Shown one piece after another: positions 52,451 through 61,804 of a stretch of 64,000 nt of DNA. Every line of letters begins with the position of its first letter. The stretch's first letter is position 1. The notes beneath the pieces are model-generated. The model worked only from the letters and a program-made list of their open reading frames with translations. It ran no database searches and had not been told where the DNA came from. The stretch is from positions 62,001 through 126,000 of the forward strand of contig NZ_JAPZQK010000013.1 in assembly GCF_027530345.1 (NCBI RefSeq), written 5' to 3'. Origin of the DNA: Silanimonas sp. (lineage in GTDB: Bacteria > Pseudomonadota > Gammaproteobacteria > Xanthomonadales > Xanthomonadaceae). The translations under genes were made by a program, and so were the position numbers.

Positions 52451-54802
52451 TTACTGCGCAGCCGGGATGGCGCTCGGCGGCAGGTACATCATGTAGGCGT
52501 CGATGTCGGTGCTCGAGGTCGTACCGAAGTTCGAGGCCCAGATCACGCGGGTGAAGTCGCGGCTCACCGTCGCCTGCGGCTCGGTCCAGTAACCGCTCAG
52601 GCGGCTCTGGTGGTGGCCGATGTTGAGGATGCGGCCACCGGAGCGCAGTTCCACCGCGAACAGCTTGTTGTGCAGCCACTGGTTGGCACCCGACGAACCG
52701 TAGGTCGACACCAGCACCCAGCCCGGCTTGGCGAAGGCCTGGCCCGAGACGTGATAGGCCGTCGCCGTGCCCGAGAGATAGGTCGGGAACAGGTTGGTGC
52801 GGGTGTTGGTGTCGATGTTGAACATGAAGAAGTCACCGGCGTTCGCCTGGTAGTCGACGGCGACGTACACGTCCTGGCCGGCGGCGTTCAGCGCGAGGTC
52901 CGAGTGCTCCGAGGTGGTGTGCAGCTGGCGCGACGTGGTGAACGTGCGGTCCCAAGCCACCGTGCCGCCGCTGCCGGCCAAGTGCGACACCACGCACCAG
53001 CGGCCCGAAGCCGACATGCCGGTGTGGTCGGGGCGAGCGCTCAGCGAACGCGAACCCACCACCGTCTGCGTCTGCAGGTCGTACACGATGACGCCACGGA
53101 TCGCGAAGCTGCTGGTTTCGGCCATCAAGCACCAGTAGCGGCCGTCCGCCGAGGGCGAACCCTCGGATTTCGTCCACACGCGGGCGGCATCGGCCCAGGG
53201 CAACTTGCCGGCGAAGCTCGCGGCGCTCGTCGAGGTGTTGGTGTCGACGTTGAGCTGGCGCAGGGTCATGCCGCCATTGGTGTCGAAGTAGTACAGCGTC
53301 TTCGGATTGGTCGGGTGCCACTGGATCTCGGCGTCACCGGCCGGACCGCTCAGCGTGCGGATGAAGGCCATCGTGTTGGCGTTGTAGAGATGCCAGAAAC
53401 CATTCGTCGCCTGCACCAGCACGTAGCTGTTGTCAGCGTTGAAGGCCTGGCGGCGCGAGTAGTCGTGACGCGCCATGCCCGACGGCGCTTCCACGGCATG
53501 GTCGGTCACGCGGATGCCGCAGGTGCCGTGCACTGGGTCACGCCAGGAGGTGCCCTTCACCGGCTTGCCGAGCGCCGGCACCGTCGAGACCAACTGGCCC
53601 TGCGGCAGCGCGAAGCCGGCCGTGTAGAAATTCGCGCAGGCCTGCGGGGCCCCCGCCGAAGTGACGGGCGGCTCGGTCTGCGCCGGCGCGGCGTTGACCG
53701 TCAGCGAGAAGCCGGCCGTGCTGCTGCGGCCCTGGGCGTCGGCGATGCGCGCCGACAGCGTGCGGGTGCCCGCCGAAGCCGCGCCCGGCACCGTCGCCCG
53801 GAAGCTGTAGGTGCCGTCGCCGGCCACGGCGTCGCCGTTCTGGCCAGCATCGTTGAAGGCCTGCGCAGCGCCGAGGCCGAGGCTCGAGAGGTCGCTGGTC
53901 ACCGTCATGCCGGTGCTGGCCGGGCCGGTGCCGGCCGTGACCCGAACCGTCAACAGGCTGGATTCGCCCGCCAACAGGCTGCTCGGGCTGGCCGAGGCGG
54001 AACCGAAGGGCGACACGCTGGTTTCGGCCGTGGCGACGGTGACGGTGGTCGCGGCGGACGCCGAACGGCCTTGGGCATCGTTCACCCCGACGCGCACGGT
54101 CTTGATGCCGGTGGTGATGCTGCCGCCGACCGTCTGGCGGAAGCTGAAGATGCCGTCGCCGGCAACCGCGTCGCCGTTCAGGCCGTTGTCGCGCAGTCGC
54201 TGGCTCTTGCTGCCACCGAGCGCGGAAAGGTTGGCGGCGACGCCGATGCTGGTGCTGGCCGGGTTGGTGGCTGCGGTGACACGCGCCGTGATCAGCGCGC
54301 TGCCGCCCGGCGCGACCGACGTCGGTGCCGCGGAACCGACGACGGACAGCGGCACCGTCACCGTCGGTTGCGTGGTGGCCCCGCCGCCGGAGCCGGAGGC
54401 ACCCAGCGTGGCAGTGAAGGTCGCCGTGGCGCTGCGGCCCTGCGCATCGCGAACCGTCGCGACAATCGTCTTGGTGCCCAGCGTGGCGGCGCTTGCGATG
54501 TTCTCGCGATAGGTGAACACGCCGTCGCCGGCGGCGGCGTCGCCGTTCTGCCCGGCGTCGTTGAGATCCTGGGCGGTGCTGCGCAGGAAGCCGCTCAGGT
54601 CGGCTTGGACGGTGATGCCCGTGCTCGTCGGGTTGCCGGCCTTGGTGGTGTTCACGGTGACCAGCACCCAGTCACCGGGATTGAGGTTGGTCGACGGCGA
54701 CGCGGCACCGGTGGCCGAGAGGCTCTGGGCCTGTGCGAGGACCGGCAGCGCCAGCAGGGCGGCAGCCAGGGGCAGGCGGCGGAGGGTCGAAGAAGGATTC
54801 AT
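52451..54802 (-). CDS. Secreted protein with three choice-of-anchor-X-like repeats and a C-terminal beta-propeller
   Basis: 783 residues with a Sec signal peptide (RLPLAAALLALPVLAQAQ). Three tandem domains of about 105 residues (27-130, 145-262, 265-370) each carry the loop motif LNDAGQNGDAAAGDGVF, LRDNGLNGDAVAGDGIF or FNDAGQNGDAVAGDGTY, followed by a strand ending ARIADAQGRSS-like; this resembles choice-of-anchor X domains. Residues 390-783 form the same propeller as the protein at 15791 (shared DYSRRQAFNADNS, YDLQTQTVVG, TSEHSDL). There is no PEP-CTERM, LPXTG or other anchor at the C-terminus (LPPSAIPAAQ). Monocistronic, with its own terminator, flanking the polysaccharide/peptide locus. 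Confidence 0.82.
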   Translation of the reverse strand: MNPSSTLRRLPLAAALLALPVLAQAQSLSATGAASPSTNLNPGDWVLVTVNTTKAGNPTSTGITVQADLSGFLRSTAQDLNDAGQNGDAAAGDGVFTYRENIASAATLGTKTIVATVRDAQGRSATATFTATLGASGSGGGATTQPTVTVPLSVVGSAAPTSVAPGGSALITARVTAATNPASTSIGVAANLSALGGSKSQRLRDNGLNGDAVAGDGIFSFRQTVGGSITTGIKTVRVGVNDAQGRSASAATTVTVATAETSVSPFGSASASPSSLLAGESSLLTVRVTAGTGPASTGMTVTSDLSSLGLGAAQAFNDAGQNGDAVAGDGTYSFRATVPGAASAGTRTLSARIADAQGRSSTAGFSLTVNAAPAQTEPPVTSAGAPQACANFYTAGFALPQGQLVSTVPALGKPVKGTSWRDPVHGTCGIRVTDHAVEAPSGMARHDYSRRQAFNADNSYVLVQATNGFWHLYNANTMAFIRTLSGPAGDAEIQWHPTNPKTLYYFDTNGGMTLRQLNVDTNTSTSAASFAGKLPWADAARVWTKSEGSPSADGRYWCLMAETSSFAIRGVIVYDLQTQTVVGSRSLSARPDHTGMSASGRWCVVSHLAGSGGTVAWDRTFTTSRQLHTTSEHSDLALNAAGQDVYVAVDYQANAGDFFMFNIDTNTRTNLFPTYLSGTATAYHVSGQAFAKPGWVLVSTYGSSGANQWLHNKLFAVELRSGGRILNIGHHQSRLSGYWTEPQATVSRDFTRVIWASNFGTTSSTDIDAYMMYLPPSAIPAAQ

Positions 54803-55488
54803 GAGGGCGTCTCCAGGATTCAGGCGTGCGAATCCCCGGGCCGGCCGTTGCGACGCGGCCAGGGGCGCTTGCTTGGGTTCGGGCGGGCTCCGCCGCCCAA
54901 CAGGGGGTTCTGGCTACGAAGCGGCGGTCGTTGCTAGGGCAACGCGCTCCGTATTGATCATCGGGAACCGGAAGTGGCCCTCGCCGCAGCGAGCCGACCC
55001 GGCCGTCCTGACCCCTCCGTGCACCTCGATCCGGTGCCGGCACCATCGCTCCGGATGGCGTCCCTCCGATCCGTCCCACGCACTCGCAAGTGGGTGGGCG
55101 ACCTCAGGTGAAGCGCACTCTCCAGTTGCAAACGGATGCAAACCGGGCAATCGGCCACACTTCGGCTGACACCATTTCAAAATCGCCCCGGCGACACCCA
55201 AAGCGCCGGGCCACGTCACAAATTGTCAAAGCCTGGCCTGACCGGGCGTTCACGTCGGGGGCGGGCAATCCGTGATGGGGAGCCCAGAACGTTGCCGGCG
55301 AGCGGCGAACGTGCGCGGAATGGCCGGCAGCGGGTCCAGGCGCGGCATTTGCCCCCGGCCGCCGGAAGGCCCGCGGCCTCGCTGAACGCAATGCGCCAAG
55401 CGCTTGATCCGGAAGCGAGTTATCCCCCATACTCGGCGGCTTCCGCTGTTGTACCGACCGTTCCCCCTTACTCGCCCACAGGTGTCGC
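54803..55488. other. 686-nt intergenic region upstream of the repeat-propeller and rpmJ genes
   Basis: No convincing coding gene; short ORFs here have no homology-like features. It contains hairpins: CGTTGC-TAGG-GCAACG (54929-54944), GGTGCCGGCACC near 55033-55044, and CCCACGCACT-CGCA-AGTGGGTGGG (55075-55098, one mismatch). These could be a structured leader of the minus-strand gene, but no known riboswitch consensus is matched. The rpmJ promoter lies at its right end. Confidence 0.5.
55404..55433 (+). promoter_or_regulatory. Sigma-70-like promoter of the rpmJ paralogue
   Basis: TTGATC (55404-55409) and CATACT (55428-55433) are separated by 18 nt, a fair match to -35/-10 elements in an otherwise GC-rich region. 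The start codon is at 55489, so the transcript would have a leader of about 50 nt. Confidence 0.45.
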
Positions 55489-55614
55489 ATGAAAGTCCTT
55501 TCGTCCCTGAAGTCCGCGAAGTCCCGTCACCGCGACTGCAAGGTCGTGCGCCGCCGTGGCAAGGTCTTCGTGATCTGCAAGTCGAACCCGCGTTTCAAGG
55601 CTCGCCAGCGCTGA
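55489..55614 (+). CDS. rpmJ: 50S ribosomal protein L36, paralogue of the YkgO/RpmJ2 type
   Basis: 41 residues, too short for the ORF track: [20 protein letters not shown], then [21 protein letters not shown]. The layout [40 protein letters not shown] is that of the C-minus L36 paralogue, which lacks the full zinc-ligand set of canonical RpmJ. It sits alone between a promoter and a terminator. In many bacteria such paralogues replace zinc-binding L36 under zinc shortage; here no Zur box was identified. Confidence 0.95.
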   Translation: MKVLSSLKSAKSRHRDCKVVRRRGKVFVICKSNPRFKARQR

Positions 55615-55640
55615 TCCGCGCCCGGCCCTGACGCCCTACG

Positions 55641-55670
55641 ACGCCGGCCTCGCGCCGGCGTTGTTGTTTT
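55641..55670 (+). terminator. Rho-independent terminator after rpmJ
   Basis: Perfect 8-bp stem ACGCCGGC / GCCGGCGT with loop CTCGC, followed by TGTTGTTTT. Lies 26 nt after the rpmJ stop. Confidence 0.8.
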
Positions 55671-55729
55671 CGGGCGTCGCGATGCCACAATCCGGCGTCG
55701 CCCCCATCCGTTCATCCCGGAGACCCGCC

Positions 55730-56062
55730 ATGCTGCGTTCCACCCTCGTCGCCGCCGGCCTCGCCCTGGCCTTTGCCGCCCCCGTCCATGCCGACCGCCT
55801 CCTCATCGAGCGCACCCAGGCCGGTGAAGCCGCCAACCTGCCCGGGCGGGGCCAGAGCATGGCCCAGGTCGAAGCCAAGTTCGGCGCGCCGCGGGAGAAG
55901 CTCGACCCGCGCGGCGGGCAGAGCACCGCTTGGCCGGTGATCCACCGCTGGGTGTATCCGGAATTCACCGTCTACTTCGAGAACGATCGCGTCGTGAATG
56001 CCGTGCTCAATCGAGCGGCGCCGAACGAGACGGGGCCGGCCCCCGCGACTCGCACGGAATAA
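55730..56062 (+). CDS. Small periplasmic protein with an SmpA/BamE-like motif
   Basis: 110 residues from MLRSTLVAAGLALAFAAPVHA, a clear signal peptide; GGAG precedes the ATG at 55730, which is preferred over the start 23 codons upstream. The mature part contains GQSMAQVEAKFGAPREKLDPRGG and WVYPEFTVYFENDRVVNAVL, resembling the BamE/SmpA-OmlA fold (helix turn followed by beta strands). No lipobox is present, so it is probably soluble in the periplasm. A strong terminator follows. Confidence 0.75.
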   Translation: MLRSTLVAAGLALAFAAPVHADRLLIERTQAGEAANLPGRGQSMAQVEAKFGAPREKLDPRGGQSTAWPVIHRWVYPEFTVYFENDRVVNAVLNRAAPNETGPAPATRTE

Positions 56063-56084
56063 GCGCGCACTCCGCAGAACCCGG

Positions 56085-56111
56085 GGCGCGGCGTCTCCGC
56101 CGCGCCTTTTT
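56085..56111 (+). terminator. Rho-independent terminator after the BamE-like gene
   Basis: Perfect 9-bp stem GGCGCGGCG / CGCCGCGCC with loop TCTC and a TTTTT tract. Confidence 0.9.
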
Positions 56112-56162
56112 CATGGGCGAACTCGCACGCCACCATCCTTCGACCATCGAAACCCGACTGCC

Positions 56163-57188
56163 ATGAGCCTTCGCTTCCCCGCCGAATGGGAACCCCAGGA
56201 CGCCGTCCTGATCGCCTGGCCGCACGCCGGCACCGACTGGGCCGAGCGGCTCGCCGAGGTCGAGACCACCTATGTCGCGCTCGGTGCGGCCATCACGCGC
56301 TTCCAGCGTCTGGTCATCGTGGTGGCCGATGCCGCGCTCGAAGCCCATGCGCGTGCCCTGCTGACGGCGGGTGGTGCCGATCTCGCGCGCGTGCGCTTCG
56401 TCCACGCCGCCTACGACGACACCTGGCTGCGGGATTCCGGCCCGATCACCCTCCGCGACGGTGACGGCTTCCGCCTGCTCGATTTCCGCTTCACCGGCTG
56501 GGGCGGCAAGTACGGCGCCGCGCAGGACGATGCGCTGATCGCGCAGCTGGTCGCGGCGGGCCTGTTCAAGGACGCGAAGCACCAGCGCATCGATTTCGCA
56601 CTCGAAGGCGGTGGCATCGAGACCGACGGCGAAGGCACCCTGCTCACCACCTGGCACTGCCTGCATGAGCGCCATCCCGGCCTGACGCGCCAGGAAATCA
56701 GCTGGCAGCTCGAGAACGCGCTGCAGCAGCACCGCGTGCTGTGGCTGGACCACGGGGCGCTCGAGGGCGACGACACCGACGCGCACATCGACACCCTCGC
56801 CCGCTTCGCCGCGCGCGACAGCATCACCTACCAGAGCTGCGACGACCCGGCCGATTCGCACTACGCCGGCCTGCAAGCCATGGGCGCCGAGCTGGCCGCC
56901 CTGCGCACGGCCGACAACCGGCCCTACCGCCTGTTCCCCCTGCCGTGGGCGCGTCCGATCATCGACGAGGGCCGCCGCCTCGCGGCCTCCTACGCGAACT
57001 TCCTGATCATCAACGGCGCGGTGCTGATGCCGGCCTACGGCGACAAGATGGACGCCGCCGCCGCCGTGATGCTCGGCAACGCCTTCCCGAACCACGCCAT
57101 CATGCCCGTGCCCTGCCGCCCGCTGATCTGGCAGAACGGCAGCCTGCACTGCATCACCATGCAGCTGCCCGCCGGCCTGCTGGCCTGA
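56163..57188 (+). CDS. aguA: Agmatine deiminase
   Basis: 341 residues; converts agmatine to N-carbamoylputrescine and ammonia in the arginine decarboxylase route to putrescine. Guanidine-modifying-enzyme fold with DDTWLRDSGPI (near residue 88), FALEGGGIETDGEGTLLTT (near 160) and the catalytic cysteine in NGSLHCITMQLP (near 330). The start MSLRFPAEWEPQDAVLIAWPH is the family N-terminus; the track's upstream extension is discarded. Followed 29 nt later by aguB, the next enzyme. Confidence 0.95.
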   Translation: MSLRFPAEWEPQDAVLIAWPHAGTDWAERLAEVETTYVALGAAITRFQRLVIVVADAALEAHARALLTAGGADLARVRFVHAAYDDTWLRDSGPITLRDGDGFRLLDFRFTGWGGKYGAAQDDALIAQLVAAGLFKDAKHQRIDFALEGGGIETDGEGTLLTTWHCLHERHPGLTRQEISWQLENALQQHRVLWLDHGALEGDDTDAHIDTLARFAARDSITYQSCDDPADSHYAGLQAMGAELAALRTADNRPYRLFPLPWARPIIDEGRRLAASYANFLIINGAVLMPAYGDKMDAAAAVMLGNAFPNHAIMPVPCRPLIWQNGSLHCITMQLPAGLLA

Positions 57189-57217
57189 GCGCCGCGCACG
57201 CGCCACCGAGTGACCTT

Positions 57218-58102
57218 ATGAGCCGCATTCTGAAAGTCGCCCTCGTCCAGGAGTTCAACCAGGGCGACGCCGAACCCAACCTCGCGCGCATCGAGCAGCG
57301 CGTGGCCGAAGCCGCCGCGGGCGGCGCCAAGCTCGTGCTGCTGCAGGAGCTGCATAACGGGCCGTATTTCTGCCAGCACCAGAGCGTGGACGAGTTCGAT
57401 CGCGCGGAAGCCATTCCCGGCCCGAGCACCGAGCGCCTTTCGCGACTGGCGAAGCAGCACGGCGTGGTGCTGGTCGCCTCGCTGTTCGAGCGCCGTGCGC
57501 CCGGCCTCGCGCACAACACCGCCGTGGTCTTCGACGCCGACGGCAGCTTCCGCGGGAAGTACCGGAAGATGCACATCCCCGACGACCCGGGCTTCAACGA
57601 GAAGTTCTACTTCACGCCCGGCGACCTCGGCTTCACCCCGATCGACACCTCGGTGGGCCGCCTCGGCGTGCTCGTGTGCTGGGACCAGTGGTATCCGGAA
57701 GCCGCGCGCCTGATGGCGCTGGCCGGCGCCGACCTGCTGCTCTACCCGACCGCCATCGGCTGGGACCCGCGCGACACGGACGCCGAGAAAGAGCGCCAGC
57801 GCATGGCCTGGATCCTCTCGCACCGCGGCCATGCCGTGGCGAACGGCCTGCCCGTGCTCACCTGCAACCGCACCGGATTCGAGGCTTCCCCCATCGGCGG
57901 CCCCGGCATCCAGTTCTGGGGCTCAAGCGCCGTGTTCGGGCCGCAGGGCGAAGTGCTCGCCGAAGCCTCGCGCGATGCGGCCGAAGTGCTGTTCTGCGAA
58001 GTGGACCTCGCCCGCGGCGAAGCCGTGCGCCGCATCTGGCCCTTCCTGCGTGACCGCCGCATCGACGCCTACGGCGACCTGACCAAGCGTTTCCGCGATT
58101 GA
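57218..58102 (+). CDS. aguB: N-carbamoylputrescine amidase
   Basis: 294 residues, nitrilase superfamily; hydrolyses N-carbamoylputrescine to putrescine. The Glu-Lys-Cys triad is visible in LLQELHNGPYF (Glu near 44), GKYRKMHIPDDPG (Lys near 115) and VCWDQWYPEAARLMALAG (Cys near 152). High similarity to AguB is expected from YFTPGDLGF. Start ATG at 57218. Forms an operon with aguA. Confidence 0.96.
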   Translation: MSRILKVALVQEFNQGDAEPNLARIEQRVAEAAAGGAKLVLLQELHNGPYFCQHQSVDEFDRAEAIPGPSTERLSRLAKQHGVVLVASLFERRAPGLAHNTAVVFDADGSFRGKYRKMHIPDDPGFNEKFYFTPGDLGFTPIDTSVGRLGVLVCWDQWYPEAARLMALAGADLLLYPTAIGWDPRDTDAEKERQRMAWILSHRGHAVANGLPVLTCNRTGFEASPIGGPGIQFWGSSAVFGPQGEVLAEASRDAAEVLFCEVDLARGEAVRRIWPFLRDRRIDAYGDLTKRFRD

Positions 58103-58109
58103 GCCTGCA

Positions 58110-59321
58110 TTGAACGACACGACCCTGCCGGCCGCGCTGGCCGACCAGCCGCTCGCCCGCGTCGACCGCGACGGCGTCCGCTACACCCTGCTCGGCACCG
58201 CGCACGTCTCGAAGGAGAGCGTGGCCGCCGTCGAGACCGCGCTGGCCAGCGGCGCCTTCGATGTCATCGCCGTCGAGCTTGATCCCGCGCGCCATCGCGC
58301 ACTGACCGATCCGAACGCTCTGGCCAAGCTCGACCTCGTGCAGGCCATCAAATCCGGCAAGGCCGGGCTCCTGGCAGCGAACCTCGCCCTCGCCGCCTAC
58401 CAGCGCCGCCTCTCGGAGCAGCTGGGCGTGGAGCCCGGGGCCGAGCTGAAAGCCGCCGCCGTCGGCGCCACCGCGCGCGGCTTGCCGATGGTGCTGATCG
58501 ATCGCGACATCGGTCTGACCTTCAAGCGCGCCTGGGGCCGGCTCGGCTTCTGGAAGCGCTCGATGCTGGGTGCCGGGCTGTTCACCAGCCTGATCGTCGA
58601 CGAGAAGGTCGAAGACGACGCCATCGAGAAGCTCAAGCAGGGCGACGTGCTGGAAGCGAGCTTCGCCGAGTTCGCCGGCCAGAGCCCCGAGCTGTACGAG
58701 GCGGTCATCGCCGAACGCGACCGCTACATGGCCGCCAAGCTGCGCGAGGCCGGCGCCGCGCATCCGGGCCAACACGTGCTGGCCGTCGTTGGCGCGGGCC
58801 ATCTGGCGGGGCTGAAGGCCGCGCTGGAAACTGGCACGGCGGCCCCCGTCGCGCAGATCGCCGAACTCGAAGCCCTGCCCAAAGACGAGGGCCTGCCGTG
58901 GTTCACGATCGTCCTCGTTGGCCTGCTGCTCGGCGGCTTCGCCTGGGGTTGGCACCAGGGCGGCATCGAGACCGGGGGCATGGTGCTGCTGCAGTGGGCG
59001 GCGATCACCGCGGCCGGCGGCGCGCTGGGCTGCCTCGCGGCCGGCGGGCATCCGCTGAGCATCCTCGCGGCGGCCCTGGCCTCGCCGATCACGCCGCTGC
59101 ATCCCGCACTGGGCTCCGGAACCATCAGCGCGCTGGTCGAGGCCTGGGTGCGCAAGCCGGACTACGCCGACTTCCTCGCCCTCCGAGACGACACACGCAC
59201 GTTGCGCGGCTGGTGGAAGAACCGCGTAGCCCGCACCCTGCTGAACTTCTTCCTCACCTCGGTGGGCACCGCGCTGGCGGTGTGGGCCGCAGGCGCGGGG
59301 ATGATCGCCAAGCTGCTCTGA
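58110..59321 (+). CDS. TraB/PrgY family membrane protein
   Basis: 403 residues from a TTG start (LNDTTLPAAL), 7 nt after aguB. N-terminal TraB domain: YTLLGTAHVSKESVAAVE and VIAVELDPARHRAL (GTAHVS and the ExD motif); mid-region RDRYMAAKLREAG and VLAVVGAGHLAGL. About four C-terminal helices anchor it (WFTIVLVGLLLGGFAWGW, MVLLQWAAITAAGGALGCLAAG). The family is suggested to be a metal-dependent protease or pheromone inhibitor; the bacterial function is unclear. Start codon is uncertain. Confidence 0.87.
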   Translation: MNDTTLPAALADQPLARVDRDGVRYTLLGTAHVSKESVAAVETALASGAFDVIAVELDPARHRALTDPNALAKLDLVQAIKSGKAGLLAANLALAAYQRRLSEQLGVEPGAELKAAAVGATARGLPMVLIDRDIGLTFKRAWGRLGFWKRSMLGAGLFTSLIVDEKVEDDAIEKLKQGDVLEASFAEFAGQSPELYEAVIAERDRYMAAKLREAGAAHPGQHVLAVVGAGHLAGLKAALETGTAAPVAQIAELEALPKDEGLPWFTIVLVGLLLGGFAWGWHQGGIETGGMVLLQWAAITAAGGALGCLAAGGHPLSILAAALASPITPLHPALGSGTISALVEAWVRKPDYADFLALRDDTRTLRGWWKNRVARTLLNFFLTSVGTALAVWAAGAGMIAKLL

Positions 59322-59407
59322 GGCGCGCTCCGAGACATTGGCTCAGGGCGCAAGGTGATTTGACGGCTCCAACGCGCTGGGGTGAACTCGGGCACTCCCC
59401 TCATCGA

Positions 59408-60532
59408 GTGCCGCTGGTGTCCGAGCCCGTCGCCCTACCCCGCTGGAAACGCGCCGTCCTCAAGGTCGGCAGCAACCTGATCGCGCCCGGCGGGCAGCGG
59501 CTTTCCACGCGGCACCTGCTGTCGATCGCCCGCTTCATCGCCGAAGCCCGCGCCGACGATCGCGAGGTCGTGCTCGTCTCGTCCGGCGCCGTCGCCGCCG
59601 GGCGCGCGCTGCTGGGCTCGCTGGATGGTCCCGCGCTCCCCGCGAAGCAGGCGCTTGCGGCCCTCGGCCAGCCGCGCATGTTCGAGGCCTGGGCCCGCCT
59701 GCTCGATGTGCCGTGCGCGCAGGTGCTGTTGGCCTTCGACGACCTGCAGAACCGCCGCCGCTTCGTCAACGCCAAGAACACGCTGCGGGAACTGCTGCGC
59801 GCCGGCGTACTGCCGATCATCAACGAGAACGACTCGGTGGCCGTCGACGAGCTCCGCCTCGGCGACAACGACAACCTCGCCGCCCACGTGGCGGTGCTGG
59901 TCGAAGCCGACCTGCTGGTGATCCTTTCCGACATCGACGGTCTGTACGACGCCGATCCGCGCAAAGTGCCGACTGCGATGCGCATCGCGCGCGTGGCCGC
60001 CATCGACGACGCGGTGTTCGCGCTCGCCGGCGGCGCCGGCTCAGCGGTCGGTACGGGCGGCATGCGCACCAAGCTGGAAGCCGCCGCGAAGGCGACGGCT
60101 CGCGGCATCCCGACCGTCATTGCGCACGGCGGGAAGGCGGAGGCGCTCGAAGCCCTCGGCCGCGACGAGTGCCCGGGCACCCTCTTCGAGCCCACGGCGA
60201 CACCGGCCAGCGCCAAGGAGCATTGGATGCGCCACGCACTGGCGAGCCAAGGCCAACTGCATGTCGATGCCGGGGCACTACGCGCACTGAAGGAGCGCGG
60301 CGCGTCCCTGCTTCCGGCCGGCGTCCGCGGGGTCGAGGGCGCGTTCCGTGCCGGCGATGCCGTCGAAGTGCGGGTGGAGGGCGACGCGCGGCCCTTCGCC
60401 AAGGGCATCGCGCAATACGATGCCTCCGAATTGCGGCGCGTGCTGGGCAAACCGAGCGCTGAGTTGCCGGCCCTGCTCGGCTACGAAGGCCCCGAGACCG
60501 TGATCCACCGCGACGACCTGGTGCTGCTGTGA
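59408..60532 (+). CDS. proB: Glutamate 5-kinase
   Basis: 374 residues. First step of proline synthesis. Amino-acid kinase domain: AVLKVGSNLIAPGGQR, VSSGAVAAGRALLG, INENDSVAVDELRLGDNDNLAAHVA and GGMRTKLEAAAKA; a C-terminal PUA domain (about 280-370). The GTG at 59408 (VPLVSEPVALPRWKRAVLKVG) is the most likely start, with GTG at 59417 an alternative; no strong Shine-Dalgarno is present. It overlaps proA by 4 nt (GTGA). Confidence 0.95.
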   Translation: MPLVSEPVALPRWKRAVLKVGSNLIAPGGQRLSTRHLLSIARFIAEARADDREVVLVSSGAVAAGRALLGSLDGPALPAKQALAALGQPRMFEAWARLLDVPCAQVLLAFDDLQNRRRFVNAKNTLRELLRAGVLPIINENDSVAVDELRLGDNDNLAAHVAVLVEADLLVILSDIDGLYDADPRKVPTAMRIARVAAIDDAVFALAGGAGSAVGTGGMRTKLEAAAKATARGIPTVIAHGGKAEALEALGRDECPGTLFEPTATPASAKEHWMRHALASQGQLHVDAGALRALKERGASLLPAGVRGVEGAFRAGDAVEVRVEGDARPFAKGIAQYDASELRRVLGKPSAELPALLGYEGPETVIHRDDLVLL

Positions 60533-61800
60533 CCCCCGACGAAACCCGACTCATCCGCCGCTGTGCGGAAGCCTCGCGCGCCGCTGCGCGCCGCCTCGCC
60601 GCGAGCGACGCCGCCACCCGCACTGCGGCGCTCGACGCTATCGCGCTCGCCCTCGAGGCTCGGGAGGCCAGCGTGCTCGCAGCCAATGCGAAGGATCTCG
60701 AGGCGGCCGGCGCGGCGGGCCTGTCGACCGCGATGCAGGATCGCCTTCGGCTCGACCCCGCACGCTTCGCCGCACTGGTCGCCGCCGTGCGCGCCGTGAA
60801 CGCGCTGCCCGATCCACTGGGCGGGATCGAATGGCAGGCGCCGCGCGCCGATGGCCTCGAGATCGGGCGGATGCGCGCACCGCTCGGTGCCATTGCGATG
60901 ATCTACGAATCGCGCCCGAACGTGACCGTCGATGCCGCAGTGCTCTGCCTCAAGTCCGGAAACGCCTGCGTGCTGCGCGGCGGCCGGGAGGCGGCGCACA
61001 GCAATGCCGCGCTCATCGAGGCCGTACAGGCCGGCTTGCAGGCCGTCGGCCTGCCGGTCGATGCGGCGGTGCTGGTGCCGGTGTTCGAACGCGCCGCCAT
61101 CGCCGAACTGTTGAAGCATGACGACTGCCTCGCGCTGGTGATCCCGCGCGGCGGCGAAGGCTTGATCCGGCATGTCGCCGAGGTCAGCCGCGTGCCGGTC
61201 ATCCGCCACTACAAGGGCGTTTGCCACCTGTACGTCGAAGCCAGCGCCGACCTCGACGCCGCGCTCCACCTCGCCATCGACGGCAAGTGCGCGCGTCCTT
61301 CCGCATGCAATGCCTTGGAGACGCTGCTGGTCGACGCCAGCGTGGCAGGCGCTTTCCTGCCACGCGTTGGCGAGGCGCTTCGCGCTCGCGGTGTCACGCT
61401 GCGCGCCTGCCCGCGCGCCGTCCCGCTGCTGCCTTCGGCCGAGGCCGCGACGCCCGACGACTGGGACGCCGAATACCTCGAACTCGTCATCGCAGTGAAG
61501 GTCGTGAACGGCTTCGAAGAGGCGCTCGTGCACATTGCCGCGCACGGCTCTCAGCACACCGAGGCCATCGCCACGCAGGACGATGCACTGGCGGCCCGCT
61601 TCCAGCGCGAGGTCGACGCCTCGGCGGTGATGGTCAACGCATCCACCCGCTTCAACGATGGCGGCGAACTGGGCCTGGGCGCCGAGATCGGCATCTCGAC
61701 GACCAAGTTGCACGCCTACGGTCCGATGGGGCTCGAATCCCTCACCACCCTCAAGTGGATGGTGCGCGGCGCGGGGCATACCCGCGCTCCCGTCCACTGA
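60529..61800 (+). CDS. proA: Glutamate-5-semialdehyde dehydrogenase (gamma-glutamyl phosphate reductase)
   Basis: 423 residues; NADPH-dependent second step of proline synthesis. ALDH-like fold with MIYESRPNVTVDAAVLCLKSGNACVLRGG and the catalytic cysteine in CARPSACNALETLLVD (near residue 262), and NDGGELGLGAEIGISTTKLHAYGPMGL near the end. GTG start at 60529-60531 overlaps the proB stop. proBA is a normal operon. Confidence 0.96.
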   Translation: MTPDETRLIRRCAEASRAAARRLAASDAATRTAALDAIALALEAREASVLAANAKDLEAAGAAGLSTAMQDRLRLDPARFAALVAAVRAVNALPDPLGGIEWQAPRADGLEIGRMRAPLGAIAMIYESRPNVTVDAAVLCLKSGNACVLRGGREAAHSNAALIEAVQAGLQAVGLPVDAAVLVPVFERAAIAELLKHDDCLALVIPRGGEGLIRHVAEVSRVPVIRHYKGVCHLYVEASADLDAALHLAIDGKCARPSACNALETLLVDASVAGAFLPRVGEALRARGVTLRACPRAVPLLPSAEAATPDDWDAEYLELVIAVKVVNGFEEALVHIAAHGSQHTEAIATQDDALAARFQREVDASAVMVNASTRFNDGGELGLGAEIGISTTKLHAYGPMGLESLTTLKWMVRGAGHTRAPVH

Positions 61801-61804
61801 CGCG

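Noticed and set aside
54803-55488. Cyclic di-GMP (GEMM) riboswitch before the repeat-propeller gene
   Set aside because: Hairpins are present but the conserved core and the tetraloop/receptor pattern were not matched.
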